Below, one piece after another: positions 1 through 9,512 of a stretch of 64,000 bases of DNA. Source of the stretch: JAKPQE01 sp041397845 (GTDB lineage: Bacteria > Pseudomonadota > Alphaproteobacteria > Rhizobiales > JAKPQE01); NCBI GenBank assembly GCA_041397845.1, contig JAWKVW010000002.1:159754-223753 (forward strand), read 5' to 3'. Every line of letters starts with the position of its first letter. Position 1 is the stretch's first letter. The position numbers and the translations under genes were made by a program. Under the pieces are notes generated by a model. That model was not told the DNA's origin. It ran no database searches and saw only the letters and a program-made list of their open reading frames with translations.

Positions 1-437
1 CCGGCTTTTCCGCGCGAATCTCGATCAACTCGGCGCTGCTCTCTGATCCGTCGCTACTGGTCAAGTACTCGACCAGCCCGGCAACCTATTCGGGCGATAC
101 GACCCGCGTCGACTTCCTCGCCGACCGGCTCGCCGACGACGGCATTTCCTTCCAGATGACCTCGGCGGCCAATGGTTCGCGGACCTTCAACGGCTCGATC
201 GGCGACTATCTGCGCGAGGTCGTCGACTATCACGGCTCGCAGAGCACGCTCGCCAGCCAGCGCGCCGAGGGCCAGTCGATTGTCGTCTCGTCGCTGGAAG
301 AGCGCTTCTACAACGAGTCGGGCGTTGACATCGATCAGGAACTTGCCCGTCTCACCACGCTCCAGACGAGCTACGCGGCCAATGCGCGGGTGATGTCGAC
401 GGTCAAGGAAATGCTCGACATCCTGATGCAGATGTGA
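1..437 (+). CDS. flgK: Flagellar hook-associated protein 1 FlgK, C-terminal part (5' end outside window)
   Basis: This is the C-terminal ~144 residues of FlgK, which forms the first hook-filament junction ring. The frame is open from base 3 to the stop at 435-437. The last ~40 residues are the typical FlgK end: ESGVDIDQELARL, then a heptad-like helix, then MLDILMQM. This helix is the D0 coiled-coil segment shared by axial flagellar proteins. The gene begins upstream of the window. flgL follows 11 bases after the stop, so the two are very likely cotranscribed. Confidence 0.93.
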   Translation, partial: GFSARISINSALLSDPSLLVKYSTSPATYSGDTTRVDFLADRLADDGISFQMTSAANGSRTFNGSIGDYLREVVDYHGSQSTLASQRAEGQSIVVSSLEERFYNESGVDIDQELARLTTLQTSYAANARVMSTVKEMLDILMQM

Positions 438-448
438 GGACAAGGATC

Positions 449-1951
449 ATGTCGATCAACACCATTGCCTCGCCGATGACGATCCTGTCGCAGCGCTTCG
501 TGTCGATGCGCAAGGATCTGCTGAACCTGCAGCAGCAGCTCGGCACCGGCCGCGCTTCCGACACTTTCGGCGGTCTCGGCACCGACCGCGACCTCGCACT
601 CGCGTTCCGCTCGAACCGCTCGGCGGCGGAAGCCTACCGCTCGACGATCTCGACCCTCGATGTGCGCATGCAGGTGATGCAGACCTCGGTGACGCGTCTG
701 CAGGACATTTCGCTCGAGGCGAAGGGCGTGCTGCAGCCGTCGGTCTACCAGCTCGCCGACGGATCGCAGACGGCCGAGCAGAAGGTCGCCCGCACCCAGC
801 TCGACGAAATGGCCAGCCTGCTCAATACCCAGGTCGACGGCCGCTATCTGTTCTCGGGCCTGTCGACGGACACCGAGCCGGTCGTCTCGATCGACAAGAT
901 CATCGAGGGCGACGGCTCGCGGGCCGGCTTCCGGCAGGTGATGTCGGAGCGGCGGCAGGCCGACCTCGGCGCGACCGGCCTTGGCCGTCTGACGGTCGCT
1001 TCCGGGCCGGGCGATGGCGTGACGCTTGAGGAAGACGCCGCCGGCCATCCGTTCGGCTTCAAGATCTCCGGCATCTCGACGACCTCGTCGGCGATCGCGG
1101 TGACCGGCCCGACCGGCGGTCAGGATACCGTGACGGCGGAACTGACGAGCCTGCCGACGGCCGGCGAGAAGGTGCGCATCACGCTCGACATGCCGGACGG
1201 CACCTCGACGGCGATCGAGCTGACGGCGACCAATTCGGCAACGCCCGGCGCCGGCGCCTACACGATCGGCGCGGACACGGCGACGACGGCGGCCAATCTG
1301 CAGGCAGCGCTGACGACGGCGCTCGGCAAGGCCGCGAACACCGAGCTCGCGGCGGCGTCGGCCTATGCGGCAGCCGACAATTTCTTCAACATCGACGACG
1401 CCAACCCGCCGCTCCGGGTCGCCGGCCCGCCCTATGACAGCGCGACCGCGCTTGTCGCCGGTACGAGCACCGACACGGTCTCCTGGTATGTCGGCGAATC
1501 CGGCGCCGGCAATGCCCGGCAGACGGCGACTGCCCGCATCGATCAGGGGCAGACGATTTCCTACGGTGCGCGGGCGAACGAGCTCGCTCTGCGCAACACG
1601 TTCCAGAACCTTGCCGTGGTGGCGACGCAGACCTTCTCGTCGACGAACGGCGACGCAATCGCCGAATACGACGCGATGGCGACGCGGCTGCGGACCAATC
1701 TCGACGATCCGTCCGGAGCAGCGAGCCCGAAGAGCGTCTCGGTCGACATCGCCGCCGCGCAGCGCGCCATGGCGGCGGCCGACGACCGCCACACGACGAC
1801 GACGAACTACATGGACGATCTCATCGACGGGATCGAAGGCGTCGATACCGAGGATCTCGCGGCCAAGATCCTGACGGTGCAGACCCGTCTCGAGGCGACC
1901 TATTCAGTGACCTCGATGCTCTCGCAGCTCTCGCTGACGAACTATCTCTGA
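449..1951 (+). CDS. flgL: Flagellar hook-associated protein FlgL (HAP3)
   Basis: 500-residue hook-associated protein 3, the second junction protein between hook and filament. The N-terminus (MSINTIASPMTILSQRF) and the C-terminal helix ending LSQLSLTNYL are the conserved D0/D1 flagellin-like ends. The middle, about residues 200-350, is a Thr/Ala/Gly-rich variable segment that makes the protein longer than many FlgL proteins (about 300-350 residues). I chose ATG 449 because GAGGA at 436-440 lies 8 bases upstream. An in-frame GTG at 434 overlaps the flgK stop but lacks a comparable ribosome site. The product is exported by the flagellar type III system, so no signal peptide is expected. Confidence 0.9.
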   Translation: MSINTIASPMTILSQRFVSMRKDLLNLQQQLGTGRASDTFGGLGTDRDLALAFRSNRSAAEAYRSTISTLDVRMQVMQTSVTRLQDISLEAKGVLQPSVYQLADGSQTAEQKVARTQLDEMASLLNTQVDGRYLFSGLSTDTEPVVSIDKIIEGDGSRAGFRQVMSERRQADLGATGLGRLTVASGPGDGVTLEEDAAGHPFGFKISGISTTSSAIAVTGPTGGQDTVTAELTSLPTAGEKVRITLDMPDGTSTAIELTATNSATPGAGAYTIGADTATTAANLQAALTTALGKAANTELAAASAYAAADNFFNIDDANPPLRVAGPPYDSATALVAGTSTDTVSWYVGESGAGNARQTATARIDQGQTISYGARANELALRNTFQNLAVVATQTFSSTNGDAIAEYDAMATRLRTNLDDPSGAASPKSVSVDIAAAQRAMAAADDRHTTTTNYMDDLIDGIEGVDTEDLAAKILTVQTRLEATYSVTSMLSQLSLTNYL

Positions 1952-1975
1952 GAACGACCGGGACCTTTGAAAAAG

Positions 1976-2000
1976 CAACGCCGCCCATCGGGCGGCGTTG
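1976..2000. terminator. Bidirectional hairpin terminator between flgL and flbT
   Basis: A 10-bp perfect inverted repeat (CAACGCCGCC / GGCGGCGTTG, 5-base loop) follows the flgL stop, with AAAAA on its left side. It lies between the convergent flgL and flbT genes. The A-run gives a U-tract for transcripts coming from flbT, so it is better as a terminator on the minus strand than on the plus strand. Confidence 0.7.
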
Positions 2001-2050
2001 TAACATTCAGGCCCGTGCGGCGGGGCGGGCGGGTGCCTGCGTCGGAGGCG

Positions 2051-2488
2051 TCAGGCGGCCGGTTCGCCGCCATCGGCCTGCGGGGTCGTGCCGAAGCCGC
2101 TGTTCGTCGCGCCGTCGATGATCTCCTTTTCATGGGTGATCAACGTCTTTGCCTCCTTCAGCGCCTTGTAGAGCGAGCCGGTGAGGATGGCGTTGTTGAT
2201 GCGATCGACGATCGGCAGCATGCTCGGCGCGGCCCGGACGATGTCCATGACAAGCGCGAAGTAGTCCTTCTGCAGCTTGGAGATATCGCCGCCGAGATAC
2301 ATGAGCTGGATGGCGAAATAGACGCGCTTTGCCGGGCTGTCGGCGGTCTGGGCGGTCAGGATGTCCTTCTCGCGCAGGATCGGCGCGTTGCCCTCGATGA
2401 ACAGGCGGGTGCGCTGCTTGTCGTTGGTGATGACGCTCTCGCCCAGGATGATGCGCTCACCGGGTTTCAGTTCGACCTTCAGTGCCAT
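2051..2488 (-). CDS. flbT: Flagellum biosynthesis repressor FlbT
   Basis: 145-residue FlbT, a post-transcriptional regulator of flagellin in alphaproteobacteria. In Caulobacter it binds the 5' leader of flagellin mRNA and affects its stability. Family features seen are the start MALKVELKPGERI, the ITNDKQRTRLFIEG segment and the PILREKDILT motif. ATG 2488 gives the canonical MALKV start, with CGAGGG about 9 bases upstream. An upstream in-frame TTG (2494) adds only two residues. The usual partner flaF is not in the window. The last ~15 residues are a Gly/Ala/Pro-rich tail. Confidence 0.93.
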   Translation of the reverse strand: MALKVELKPGERIILGESVITNDKQRTRLFIEGNAPILREKDILTAQTADSPAKRVYFAIQLMYLGGDISKLQKDYFALVMDIVRAAPSMLPIVDRINNAILTGSLYKALKEAKTLITHEKEIIDGATNSGFGTTPQADGGEPAA

Positions 2489-2576
2489 GTCCAACGCCCT
2501 CGACAGATCCGCGAATCGTATGCGCAGTCTATGACGAATCCGGCGTTTTGCGAGACGTCACGGACTGCCGGATCGA

Positions 2577-3476
2577 CTACTCGTCGATCATGTATTCGAC
2601 GCGCCGGTCGAAGGCATAGAGTTCGTCGGTCGTGTACTTGCCGGCATCGTCCGGCTCGAAGGGCTGGCTCTCGCCGCGGCCAACGACGCGGATCTCGAAC
2701 GGATAGCCGAGTTCGGCAATATAGTTGGCGACGGTGCGGGCGCGATCGGTCGACAGGCGGCGGTTATAGGTGTCCGAGCCGCGCGGGTCGGTGTGGCCGA
2801 CGATGGTCAGGCCGCGATGCGGGTTCTCCTGCAGGTAGGCGTAGATATCCTCGACGGCGCGCACGCCGTCCTCGGTGAGATCACTCGAATCATATTCGAA
2901 CTGCACCGGAACAGGCACGGCGACGGCGGAGAAATTGCGGAAGTGCGGCGAGGACAAGCCGCTCTTGCGACCGCGGAACTGGCGGGTCTGGACATAGGAG
3001 GGGGCAAGGGCGCGAGCCTGCAGGGCGCGCTTGACGATGCGCTCCTCGACCTCGCGCGGCGGGGCTTTCGGCGTTGCGGCCTCGTCGCGGATGTCGTCGA
3101 TCGCTTCCTCGTAGAGCTTGACCGCTTCCGGCCAGTGCCTGGCGTCATATTCGAGGTCGGCGAGGGCGGCGGTGACCTGCCAGGGCCGGCCGAAGCCGAG
3201 GGCCTTTTCGAGGGCGGCGCGATCGTGACCCGGATTTGCCGCATAGAGCATGCGGGCCATCAGGCGGCCAACCCGGTCGCGATAGGCGCCGTCGCAGGTG
3301 ACGTCCGACAGGAGCCGGGCGTGCAACTCGTCGAAGCGGGCAATTTCCTGTCGCTCGAAGGCCTGGCGCAGCTCGGCGTCGAGGGCGGTGCAATCGGCGT
3401 TCACCGGCTGTGCGCCGACGAGCGGGGCAAGCGCGAGGGCGGCAAGGAAGGCGGGGACGGCTAGCAGCGATCTCAT
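2577..3476 (-). CDS. OmpA-family peptidoglycan-binding lipoprotein-like/outer-membrane protein
   Basis: 299-residue exported protein. Residues 1-22 are a Sec signal peptide (MRSLLAVPAFLAALALA, cut after GAQ). Residues about 25-170 are an alpha-helical, TPR-like region. The C-terminal ~110 residues are an OmpA-C domain: VPVQFEYDSSDLTEDG, then the motif GHTDPRGSDTYNRRLSTDRA, whose D and R contact diaminopimelate in peptidoglycan. There is no lipobox cysteine at the cleavage site, so it is probably a soluble periplasmic anchor or a minor outer-membrane protein. Its ATG overlaps the stop of the upstream cytochrome/DUF4384 gene (ATGA), so it should be translationally coupled to it. Confidence 0.85.
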   Translation of the reverse strand: MRSLLAVPAFLAALALAPLVGAQPVNADCTALDAELRQAFERQEIARFDELHARLLSDVTCDGAYRDRVGRLMARMLYAANPGHDRAALEKALGFGRPWQVTAALADLEYDARHWPEAVKLYEEAIDDIRDEAATPKAPPREVEERIVKRALQARALAPSYVQTRQFRGRKSGLSSPHFRNFSAVAVPVPVQFEYDSSDLTEDGVRAVEDIYAYLQENPHRGLTIVGHTDPRGSDTYNRRLSTDRARTVANYIAELGYPFEIRVVGRGESQPFEPDDAGKYTTDELYAFDRRVEYMIDE

Positions 3477-6108
3477 GGAGAAACCTCCAGTCGGATGGCG
3501 GTGCGGGCGACGATGTCGCCATGCTTGCGCGGTGCGGCGGGCTGGCCGGCGTCGGCGGCCATGCCTTCGGGCTTTTCCTCGACGAGCATGATGCGATCCT
3601 TGTCGTCGAGGCTGCGCTTCAGGAAGTCATTGTAGTTTCCAAGGGATACGAACGCGCCCTTGGAATAGTCGGCGATGATGCCGTCGACGCTGCGGCTCTC
3701 GACATTGCAGACCGCGATGACCGTTTCCGTGCCGGGATCGGCAAGCGGAACTGGAACTTCGCATCGGCGGCCGGGAAGACGAAATCGCTGCCGGCCTCGA
3801 TGCGGTTGTCCTCGTCGAAGCGGTTCGGGAAAATCACGGTCGCAAGGCCGGTGCGGTCGACGTCGATGAGGGTGAGGAAGCAGTCGGTTTCGCTGGAGAC
3901 CGTGAAGGTCGCAAGGTCGCCGACGGCATAGGCGAGACGGTCGGAGGTGAGCGTCAGACCGAACTGGCGGCGCTCCTCGACAGTGCCTGATCGACCTTGG
4001 CGACGGCCGGCTTGGTGCCCTTGGCACCGAGCGGTTCGTCATCGGTCAGGCAGACGGTGTCGGGAAGATTTCCTCGAACTCCTCGCGCGGCATGACGCCC
4101 TGGGTCAGGCGACGCTTCAGGCGCAGTGCGGCCTCGGTGCCGGCGTTGTCGAGCGCTGCCAGGAAGGCGTCCGGCGACAGGCCGAATTCGGCGGCGGCAA
4201 GGGCGAGGTCGACCGGCTTCTCAAAGCGGGTGGCAAGGGCATTTACCGGCTCGACGCCGTTCAGCTTCAGGGTCGGATCGAGGCCGGCGCGGCGCATGGC
4301 GGCAGCGAAGCGCTCGCCGTCCTCGGCAAAGAGGCGATCCATGGTCGCCGTCTCGGGATAAATCGCCTCGATTGTCCGCCGGAAGTCCTTGTCGAAGGTC
4401 TTGTCGGCGGTGATGTGGGCGCGGACCTCATCCTTGGCCTTGCGAACGCCCTCGGCATGGCAGCCCATGCAGGAAATGCCGGTGGTGACGATGTGGTCGC
4501 GCCGGCTCGGGTCCTGCACGATTTCGGTCGAGGCCGGTCGATGCGCCGACCGCTGGCGTCGGCAAGGAACGCGGCGGCAAAGCCATTCGGCAGGGAGAAC
4601 AACGTCTCGCTGCCGTCATGGGCAAAGCCGGTGTCGCCGCCAGGGCCGAGCGGGTGTTCGAAAATGCTCTGACGATCACGGGCGCCGGCGAAATCGTAGG
4701 TGGTCCAGAAGAAGCCGGTCGGGATGGTGTGTCGCTCGATGATGCGGTTGTTCGGCGATTCCCCGGATTTCTGGAAGCCGGAGCGGGCGACGCGCAGGCC
4801 CGCGACATTGCCGGCGACATCGACGCCGAGGCGGCGCTGCAGCTCGGCGAAGCTGCCGGGCAGATCGAGCATGCGGTCATAGAGCGGCGGCCGGGAGGCG
4901 GCGAAAGCGAACCAGTCGGCGCGCAGATAGGGCAGCGGCGTTGCCGTCTGGTCGGCGGCGAAGCTGAAGATCGGCGCGTCCGGGCGAACCGCGTAAGGGT
5001 AGGCGGCCAGCAGGCGCGACCAGTCCCCGGCGCTCCAGCCAAGGTCGGCAAGGTCGAAACGTACGACGGTGCCGGCCTCGTCGACAGGGGCGAGGCGGAC
5101 GGCGTCGGTGGCGCGCGACAGGCCGTTGAGGAGTTTCACGGCGCCCTGGCGATAGGCGTTCATCTCCTCGGCCGTTGCGCAGGCATTGTGGAGATGGGCG
5201 AGCGTCAGGTAGCGCGTCGTCTGGACCCTCGCCGGCGCGACCTTCTGCAGGTCGCCGGAGACGATGCCGGCGATATCGGCGTTGGAGACGAAGCTGCGGC
5301 CGGGGCAGGTCGTCACGCTCGTGCCGGAAAGGCCGCCGATCCACTGGCGCAGGGCGACGAGATCGTCCGGCGAGACTTCGGGCTTGCCGGTGGCGAACTC
5401 GAAATAGAGGTCGTAGGGCATTTCCTGATTGAGGATCTGCTGGACGATGCGCGAGCCGTCGGGATTGCCCGGCTGGACGAGGTTCGCGTCGCGGGCGATC
5501 TCGTCGAGCATCAGGATGTTGCCGAAGTTCTTCGCCGGACGGTCGCGGCCCTCGAGCAGGCCATCCTGATGGCAGCGGGCGCAGTTCTTGTTCAGGGCAT
5601 CGAAGGCGGCACGGGCGACGGGCTCGCCCGGGGCGAGGATGGCATTGCCCTGGCTGTCGGTGCCGATCGTCTCGCCGGCAAAGTCGCGGAGCTTGACGAC
5701 CTTGGGCGGGGCCGGCGGGATCGCCGGTTCGGCGGACGCTGCAGCAGCGGGGACTTGCGGCGCGCCATCTGTCGCCTGCGGGGCGGGGGCGTCGGCGGAT
5801 GCGGGTGCATTTGCGCGGGCGCGGGCGGCGTTGCCTTCGCCGCCGGTGCAGCGGGAGATGGTGCTGAGGGAGATGGTGTTGCGTGAGACGGGCGGCAGGC
5901 GCTGCCGGCTCCTCACCCTTTTGATGATGGCGTTGACGGTGCCGGCATCGGGCGCCACGGCATCGGGCGCTGGGGGCGTCGCGGCGGTTCCGCCCGGGGC
6001 CACCATTCCCGGCAAGGCGCGGTCCTCGGCGGTTGCCCCGAACCCGGCGGCAAGCAGCGCGGCGATGGCGATCGAGGCTTTCAGCGGGGCGGTCATTCGC
6101 CGATGCAT
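3473..6108 (-). CDS. Large exported cytochrome-c-like protein with C-terminal DUF4384-like domain (four apparent frameshifts)
   Basis: As sequenced, the frame breaks near 4533, 4061, 3980 and 3743. Adding one base at each restores one protein of ~880 residues. Order: signal peptide (1-27); Pro/Ala linker (~90-136); c-heme motif CARCH (176-180) in a planctomycete-type cytochrome module with MPYDLYFEFATGKPEVSPDD; a segment like TTRYLTLAHLHNACATAEEM found in large exported proteins of this sort; a second heme motif CMGCH (~548) before DUF4384; then a DUF4384-like domain with IFPNRFDEDNRIEAG. Start ATG 6108 has GGAGA upstream. The stop overlaps the OmpA-like gene's ATG, which suggests the full frame is translated. 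It lies 69 bases after the caspase-like gene at 6178-7702. Either it is intact and the breaks are sequencing errors, or it is a decaying gene. Confidence 0.7.
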
Positions 6109-6177
6109 GGAGTTTCTCCGTCTGGCCCGGGTGTTTACCGGGCGACAGTCTTGACAGGCGGCGTATGCCCCGGCCGG

Positions 6178-7702
6178 CTAGCGGCCGGTGATTTCGTAAC
6201 GCAAGGTCGCCACGGCCCAGGGAATGGCGGCGGTGTTGGCGTTCGGGTCGTCCGCGTTGCGCGTGCCGCCAAGGGCCGCCGCAAGGCGTGGCAGATATTC
6301 GGTCACGGCTTTCCTTGCCGGGATCGGCGCCATGCGTTCCTTGCCGACGACGGCCGGCCAGTCGAGCGGCTCGAATGCGACAAGGGCAATGAGGGTGCCG
6401 GATGTCGGCGCGGTCGCGTCGAAGCGCATGCCGTAATAGGCGTCGGGCACGGTGATCGTGCCGCCGGCCCGGATCATGCCGTCGCGGTCGACGTTGCGGG
6501 TGTGCTGGTTCGGGAAGAGCTGGATGAGTTCGCCGTCGTCGGTGAGGTTGAGCAGCACGAGCTGGCCATCGACCGGGCTCGACACGCGGAAGCGGATGTT
6601 GCGCGTGCCGACGCGGACGGGCGAGGGCGGGTCCTGCGCCAGCGTCGCGCCGACGTCGTTGCCGGCCGAGAAGAAGTCGAGAACGGTGCCGGCATCGACG
6701 GTGTCGCCCGGATCGGCGACCGGCTGGCCGCCGGTATCGCCGCCAAAGGCAAGCGCTCGGGTCGAGCGTCGGCGTCAGGCCCATCTCGCACTGGTCGGCG
6801 TGGCGGGTGCAGTACTTGTCGGATTCGGTGCGAACATAGGCGAAAGCTCGGGCGTTCGAGATCTCGCCGTTCCTGTTGCGATCGGCTTCCGCCTTGTCGG
6901 CGATGCCGCGCACATAGGCGGCGGTGAAGACACCGTGGTAGTTCGGTGCCGCGTCGGTATCGATGAGGGCAACCTGACTGGCCGAAACGGCGGTCCAGAC
7001 GGTGACGCCGGGCGGGGCTCGCGGTCCGAGAACGTCGTCACCTCGGCTTCTGCTCGCCGCCTTTTCCTCCACGACGATGGAGCGGAACTGGCGGAGATTG
7101 GGCGTGCGGCCGGCCTTGCCGGGGCCGGCCGGCGTTGCCGAGCGGGTGACCGTGCCGGAATGGCAGGAATCGAAGACGACGGTGGCGTCGCGGTCGGACA
7201 GCAGCTTGAAGGCGTCGAGTTCGTCATCGGTGATCATGCCGACGACGGTGTTGCCGCTCTCGCCCTCGCGGATCACCGCGTCATGAGGGACGATGGTCTC
7301 GTCGGTGCCGTCTTCCTCGTCGCCATTGTCGTCCGGCTGATAGTAGCCGTGGCCGACATAGAAGAAGTAGGTGCGCTCGCCCGGCCGGGTCTCGCCGGCC
7401 AGCCAGTCGCGGATGCCGCCGAGGATCGCCTTCTTGGTCGCGGCCTTGTCGATGAGGACGCGGATGTCGCGCTCGGCAAAGCCGAGGGTGCCGGTGAGCA
7501 GGCGTTTCATGTTGCCGACATCGCGGGCGGAGGCGCCGGGAATCTCGAAGGAGAGGCGATCGTCGGCGTAGACGTCGATGCCGACGAGCAAGGCCTTGTC
7601 GGCGCGGGCCGGAGCCGTCGCCGCCGTCGTGATGGCAAGGGCGGCAAGCATGCCGGCCGCAATCCTTGCCGGCGATCCGAAAACCCTGGCCTTCCGCTTC
7701 AT
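6178..7702 (-). CDS. Secreted caspase-like (C14) protease with DUF4384-like C-terminus (one apparent frameshift)
   Basis: Signal peptide 1-34 (MKRKARVFGS..., cut after ARA), then a caspase/orthocaspase p20 fold starting KALLVGIDVY. Predicted catalytic dyad: His118 in YFFYVGHGYY and Cys180 in VVFDSCHSG. An acidic stretch (residues 124-135) lies between them. An EF-hand-like loop DRNRNGEISNAR is at 274-285. The frame is lost near 6752-6757, just after LTPTLDP. A net two-base insertion (GCGCGC read as GCGC) restores ALAFGGDTGG and a C-terminal DUF4384-like domain with LIQLFPNQHTRNVDRDG. ATG 7702 was chosen for GGGAGGATGAG upstream. Family substrates are usually cut after Arg or Lys, but the target here is unknown. 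Confidence 0.78.
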
Positions 7703-7830
7703 CCGCTCATCCTCCCCGCATGTCGCAGCGGCGACGCAGCCTCGCCGTCCCCTCCGGGACGTCCTGCCTCGATCGCGCGACTTTACCCGATTCCTCTCTG
7801 GAAAACGGGGCGGGGTTTTGGAGCGAGTGG

Positions 7831-9420
7831 TCAGTTCCCCGAGGTGTAGATCGCGGCGATGCCGACGTCGAAGCGCTTGCCGGCAAGGAGCGAGCGCAGG
7901 GTGTCGGCAAGGGCGGTGGCGGCGTCCGGCGTCGACATCTGTTTCAGCGCGGCATGCAGGGCCGGTACCGGCTCCTCGGTCAGGATGGCGACGAGGTGTT
8001 CGGCGCCGAAGGGCGGGTTCTTGACCTCGAAGCGCTCGGAGAAGACGCGCTGACGCCAGTCGGTCGCTGCTTCCCGGGCATTGGCCGGCAGGAAGAACTC
8101 GACGCGGCCGTTCGGTGGCAGATTGAACATTGTGAGATAGGGCAGGGCCGTTTCGGCCATGGTGATGTGGACCTGCTCGCCGACGCGGTAGGTCTGGTTG
8201 CCGCTCGCAAGGGTCAGTTCGGCCGGATTGACGCCGGCATTGTCCTTGAGGAAGGCGAGGGCCGACCATTTCGCGAGAACCGGGCGCAGATCGGCAAGGG
8301 TGCGCACGTCCTCGGCGACCGGGCCGCCGACGCGATGCTCGACGACGCCGCTGGCCGGGTTCCAGACGAGATCGGCGCTGGCGGTGTCCTTTGCCAGGGC
8401 AATGCCGGGGATGGCGGCGATCGCCGGATCGGCGGTGCCAAGGACGGCAACGGTGAGGGCGGTCTCGTCGGCTGGCGCGCTTGCCGGCGTCGTCTCGACG
8501 AGGCCGCCGATGACCGGCTCGTCGCCGGGGCGCAGCGGGCTGATCTGCGGCGTCTGCTGGCCTTCGGCGCGGGTCTCGACGGTCGGGACAAGGAAGGAGA
8601 GCAGCTCGAGCTGGGTCAGCTTGCCGTCGTGATTGCGGTCGGCGGCGCCCTCGAGGGCGCGCGAGAAGGCCCAGGACAAGGCACCGCGCGGCGTGCCGTC
8701 GATGATGATTTCCGGGGTCAGGCGGCTCTCGAGCGTCGCGCCGATGAAGGTCACGAACCGGGTGTCGTTCTCGGATTTCGTGGCGATTTCCGGCGGCGGC
8801 ATCTTGAGAACGTCATCGGCGAGGTCGAGGTCGCCGAACTTGCCATTGCGGAATTTCACGCCCTCGGCGCTGGCGCCGCGGTTCATCGTGCCGGAATGGC
8901 AGGAATCGGCGACGAGCACGACCTTGACGCCCTTCTGGTCGGCGGCGAGCAGCCATTCGTAGATTTCGTCGTCGACGATGCGCTCGGCGGTGCCGGGGCC
9001 GTGCGGGGAATAGCCGGCAAGGAGGAAGTTCTCGTTCTTGCCGTCCTTCTCGCCGTTGCGGCCCGGCGGTTCGGGCTCCTGGCCGCCGTGGCCGGCATAA
9101 GAAAAGACGATGGTATCGCCGGGCGCGGCGCGGGCAAGCAGGTTCGACCAGTTCTCGGCAATGGCACGCTTGGTTGCCTCGCCGTCGGTCAGCATGACGA
9201 CGCGGGCCGCGCCGGCCTTCTTCAGGGCACCGGCGATGTCGAGGGCGTCGTTGACGGCGCCGTTGAGGTCGTTGGCGGTGCCGATGTAGTCGTCGATGCC
9301 GACAACGAGGCCGTAAAGCGCAGCGGAAGCGGGCTGGCTGGCGCCGGCAAAAAGGGCGGAGGCGAAAAGACCGGCGCCAAGCGCGCGCAAGGTGCCTTTA
9401 CCCGTCGAGGAAAACCGCAT
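7831..9420 (-). CDS. Secreted caspase-like (C14) protease with EF-hand loop and DUF4384-like C-terminus
   Basis: Intact 529-residue protein. Signal peptide 1-33 (cut after ASA). Caspase p20-like domain from LYGLVVGIDDY, with predicted catalytic His111 (FSYAGHGGQ) and Cys174 (VADSCHSGT). A perfect 12-residue EF-hand loop lies at 261-272, with D261, N263, D265, G266, K267, T269 and E272 in the coordinating pattern. The C-terminal third, from TYRVGEQVHITM through GRVEFFLPANAREA, resembles DUF4384. It sits 128 bases upstream of a second caspase-like gene in the same direction and 92 bases downstream of a diheme cytochrome. It is a clear paralogue of the 6178-7702 protein, though they differ strongly. 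Confidence 0.85.
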   Translation of the reverse strand: MRFSSTGKGTLRALGAGLFASALFAGASQPASAALYGLVVGIDDYIGTANDLNGAVNDALDIAGALKKAGAARVVMLTDGEATKRAIAENWSNLLARAAPGDTIVFSYAGHGGQEPEPPGRNGEKDGKNENFLLAGYSPHGPGTAERIVDDEIYEWLLAADQKGVKVVLVADSCHSGTMNRGASAEGVKFRNGKFGDLDLADDVLKMPPPEIATKSENDTRFVTFIGATLESRLTPEIIIDGTPRGALSWAFSRALEGAADRNHDGKLTQLELLSFLVPTVETRAEGQQTPQISPLRPGDEPVIGGLVETTPASAPADETALTVAVLGTADPAIAAIPGIALAKDTASADLVWNPASGVVEHRVGGPVAEDVRTLADLRPVLAKWSALAFLKDNAGVNPAELTLASGNQTYRVGEQVHITMAETALPYLTMFNLPPNGRVEFFLPANAREAATDWRQRVFSERFEVKNPPFGAEHLVAILTEEPVPALHAALKQMSTPDAATALADTLRSLLAGKRFDVGIAAIYTSGN

Positions 9421-9512
9421 CGAACCCTCCCGTTACCCTTTCGGCACGACTGCCACGCGGCAGTCTATGCCAACCCTTTGCCAGGATGGAACGGGCAGGC
9501 GGCGAAACGGCC

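Noticed and set aside
4877..8269. Open frame of 1130 codons crossing three minus-strand genes
   Set aside because: Only the caspase part (7702 down to about 6755) is real. The rest is the wrong frame of neighbouring genes, opened by the frameshift near 6755.
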